Origin: Ceratothoa steindachneri
Lineage: Eukaryota; Arthropoda; Malacostraca; Isopoda; Cymothoidae
Length of the DNA: 64,000 nt
Assembly: GCA_963969495.1 (NCBI GenBank)
Contig: OZ018330.1
Location: 46,986,394 to 47,050,393 of the forward strand
Direction of reading: 5' to 3'
The notes beneath the pieces are model-generated. The model was given only the letters and a program-made list of their open reading frames with translations. It had not been told where the DNA came from and did no database searches. Position numbers and translations under genes: made by a program. This document shows, piece after piece, positions 63,447 through 64,000 of the stretch. Within the stretch, counting starts at the first letter, position 1. Every line of letters begins with the position of its first letter.

Positions 63447-64000
63447 CGAAGTTTCCGGGCCGCGTAAACCTCAAAACTTCATTCCCCAAAACCAACAACG
63501 GGACTCCAAACCTCCCGTTAAGATTTCTCCTCAATCTTTCTTCCCGAAGCGACCAATCATATGCTTCACCTGTGGTGTAGAAAACCACACGAGCTGGAAT
63601 TGCCCCCCAAATTCTAGGCTTAAGAGCGGACAAGCCCACCAAGTTCACCAGATTAATGCCACTCCAGCTCCCCCATGGTGCAGACCCAAGCAGAAACTTC
63701 TCCCCCTCCGTCAGGCCATCAGGTAAATTTTATTTTCGATAAAAGTTCATCGGGAACTTTGAAATTTGAGGAGGGCAGCGTGAACGGCTGCTGAGTCTTG
63801 ACTCTCGTCAGGGACACAGGATGTACGTGTTTTATCGTGTCCGACGAGCTCCTCCCCCCAGTGGACCCAAACCACAAAAACACGGCGGTGGTACATGACT
63901 AACTTGGGCGGGCGAACCGATTCCCCGTCGTTAGATGTTACCTGCAGTGTCAATATTATGATGGCTGGGCTGAAGTCATTTCAGCACCCATAAAATTCTG
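63447..64000 (+). pseudogene. zinc knuckle and protease of gypsy C, frameshifted
   Basis: In a frame shifted relative to Gag, 63480-63610 encodes QNQQRDSKPPVKISPQSFFP and the knuckle CFTCGVENHTSWNC. After another shift near 63680 and a stop (TGA at 63793-63795), the retropepsin start VRDTGCTCFIVSDELLPP follows, almost identical to element A. The copy is cut by the window end, so pol and 3' LTR cannot be judged. Confidence 0.85.

Larger units (their letters stand above)
56107..64000 (+). mobile_element. gypsy element C (relative of A), 5' LTR split by element B
   Basis: LTR sequence starts TGTGATAGAACGGG (56107), runs to 56481, and resumes after element B at 61848-62524. It aligns with LTR A throughout but is more diverged and has four instead of seven internal repeats. 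At about 62524 the LTR joins straight to Gag coding sequence, so the LTR 3' end, primer site and Gag start (about 600 bp in A) are deleted. Gag, zinc knuckle and protease follow to the window edge. Confidence 0.88.

Overview
This is animal, almost certainly arthropod, nuclear DNA. It is AT-rich, full of long (TA)n tracts, and made largely of transposable-element remains; a crustacean or chelicerate would fit, but the species cannot be fixed from the window. The only host coding sequence I can support is one 139-bp exon on the minus strand at 53597-53735. It has intact splice sites and encodes the second half of a Dscam-like immunoglobulin domain. Most of the window is therefore probably intronic or flanking sequence of a Dscam-family gene.

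Layout: 1-9.2 kb holds relics of Tc1, mariner and hAT transposases plus a degraded multicopy ORF. 9.2-12.2 kb holds a 50-bp minisatellite, the 3' end of a Penelope-like element (PLE) with a 452-bp tandem repeat, and a repeat family (here called R) with an AGTCGC-rich tail. 15.7-16.6 kb is an internally deleted mariner bounded by TA. 17.5-23.5 kb is a young, internally deleted Ty3/gypsy element (A) with 1.55-kb LTRs, sitting inside a (TA)n tract. 23.7-28.3 kb holds PLE, Tc1 and other IS630-type relics and an LTR-like GC-richer block. 29-41 kb holds LINE tails and a nest: a minus-strand gypsy pol (RT at 41.3-40.2 kb, integrase at 34.8-33.6 kb) interrupted by minus-strand LINE fragments (39.4-38.2 and 35.1-34.9 kb), themselves interrupted by a plus-strand retroelement of unassigned type (35.1-38.2 kb). 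42-48.4 kb holds a Tc1 relic, R copy B and a hAT MITE with an 8-bp target duplication. 49.9-52.1 kb is a second PLE with a hammerhead-ribozyme-like motif at its 3' end.

53.6 kb is the Dscam exon. 55.3-56.1 kb is a 42-bp minisatellite. 56.1 kb to the end is a gypsy element (C, relative of A) whose 5' LTR is split by a complete minus-strand LTR element (B, 56482-61847) flanked by the 5-bp duplication TGCAC. B carries only a Gag-like ORF.

The LTR elements share a design: coiled-coil N-terminal Gag, a TGGTRTCAG primer-site-like sequence, and LTRs with internal tandem repeats. In A and C each internal unit carries GAACA-n5-TGTTC palindromes. None looks autonomous: A lacks the capsid core, RT palm and integrase; B lacks pol; C is frameshifted and cut by the window end. 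Most transposase and polymerase relics carry stops and frameshifts.
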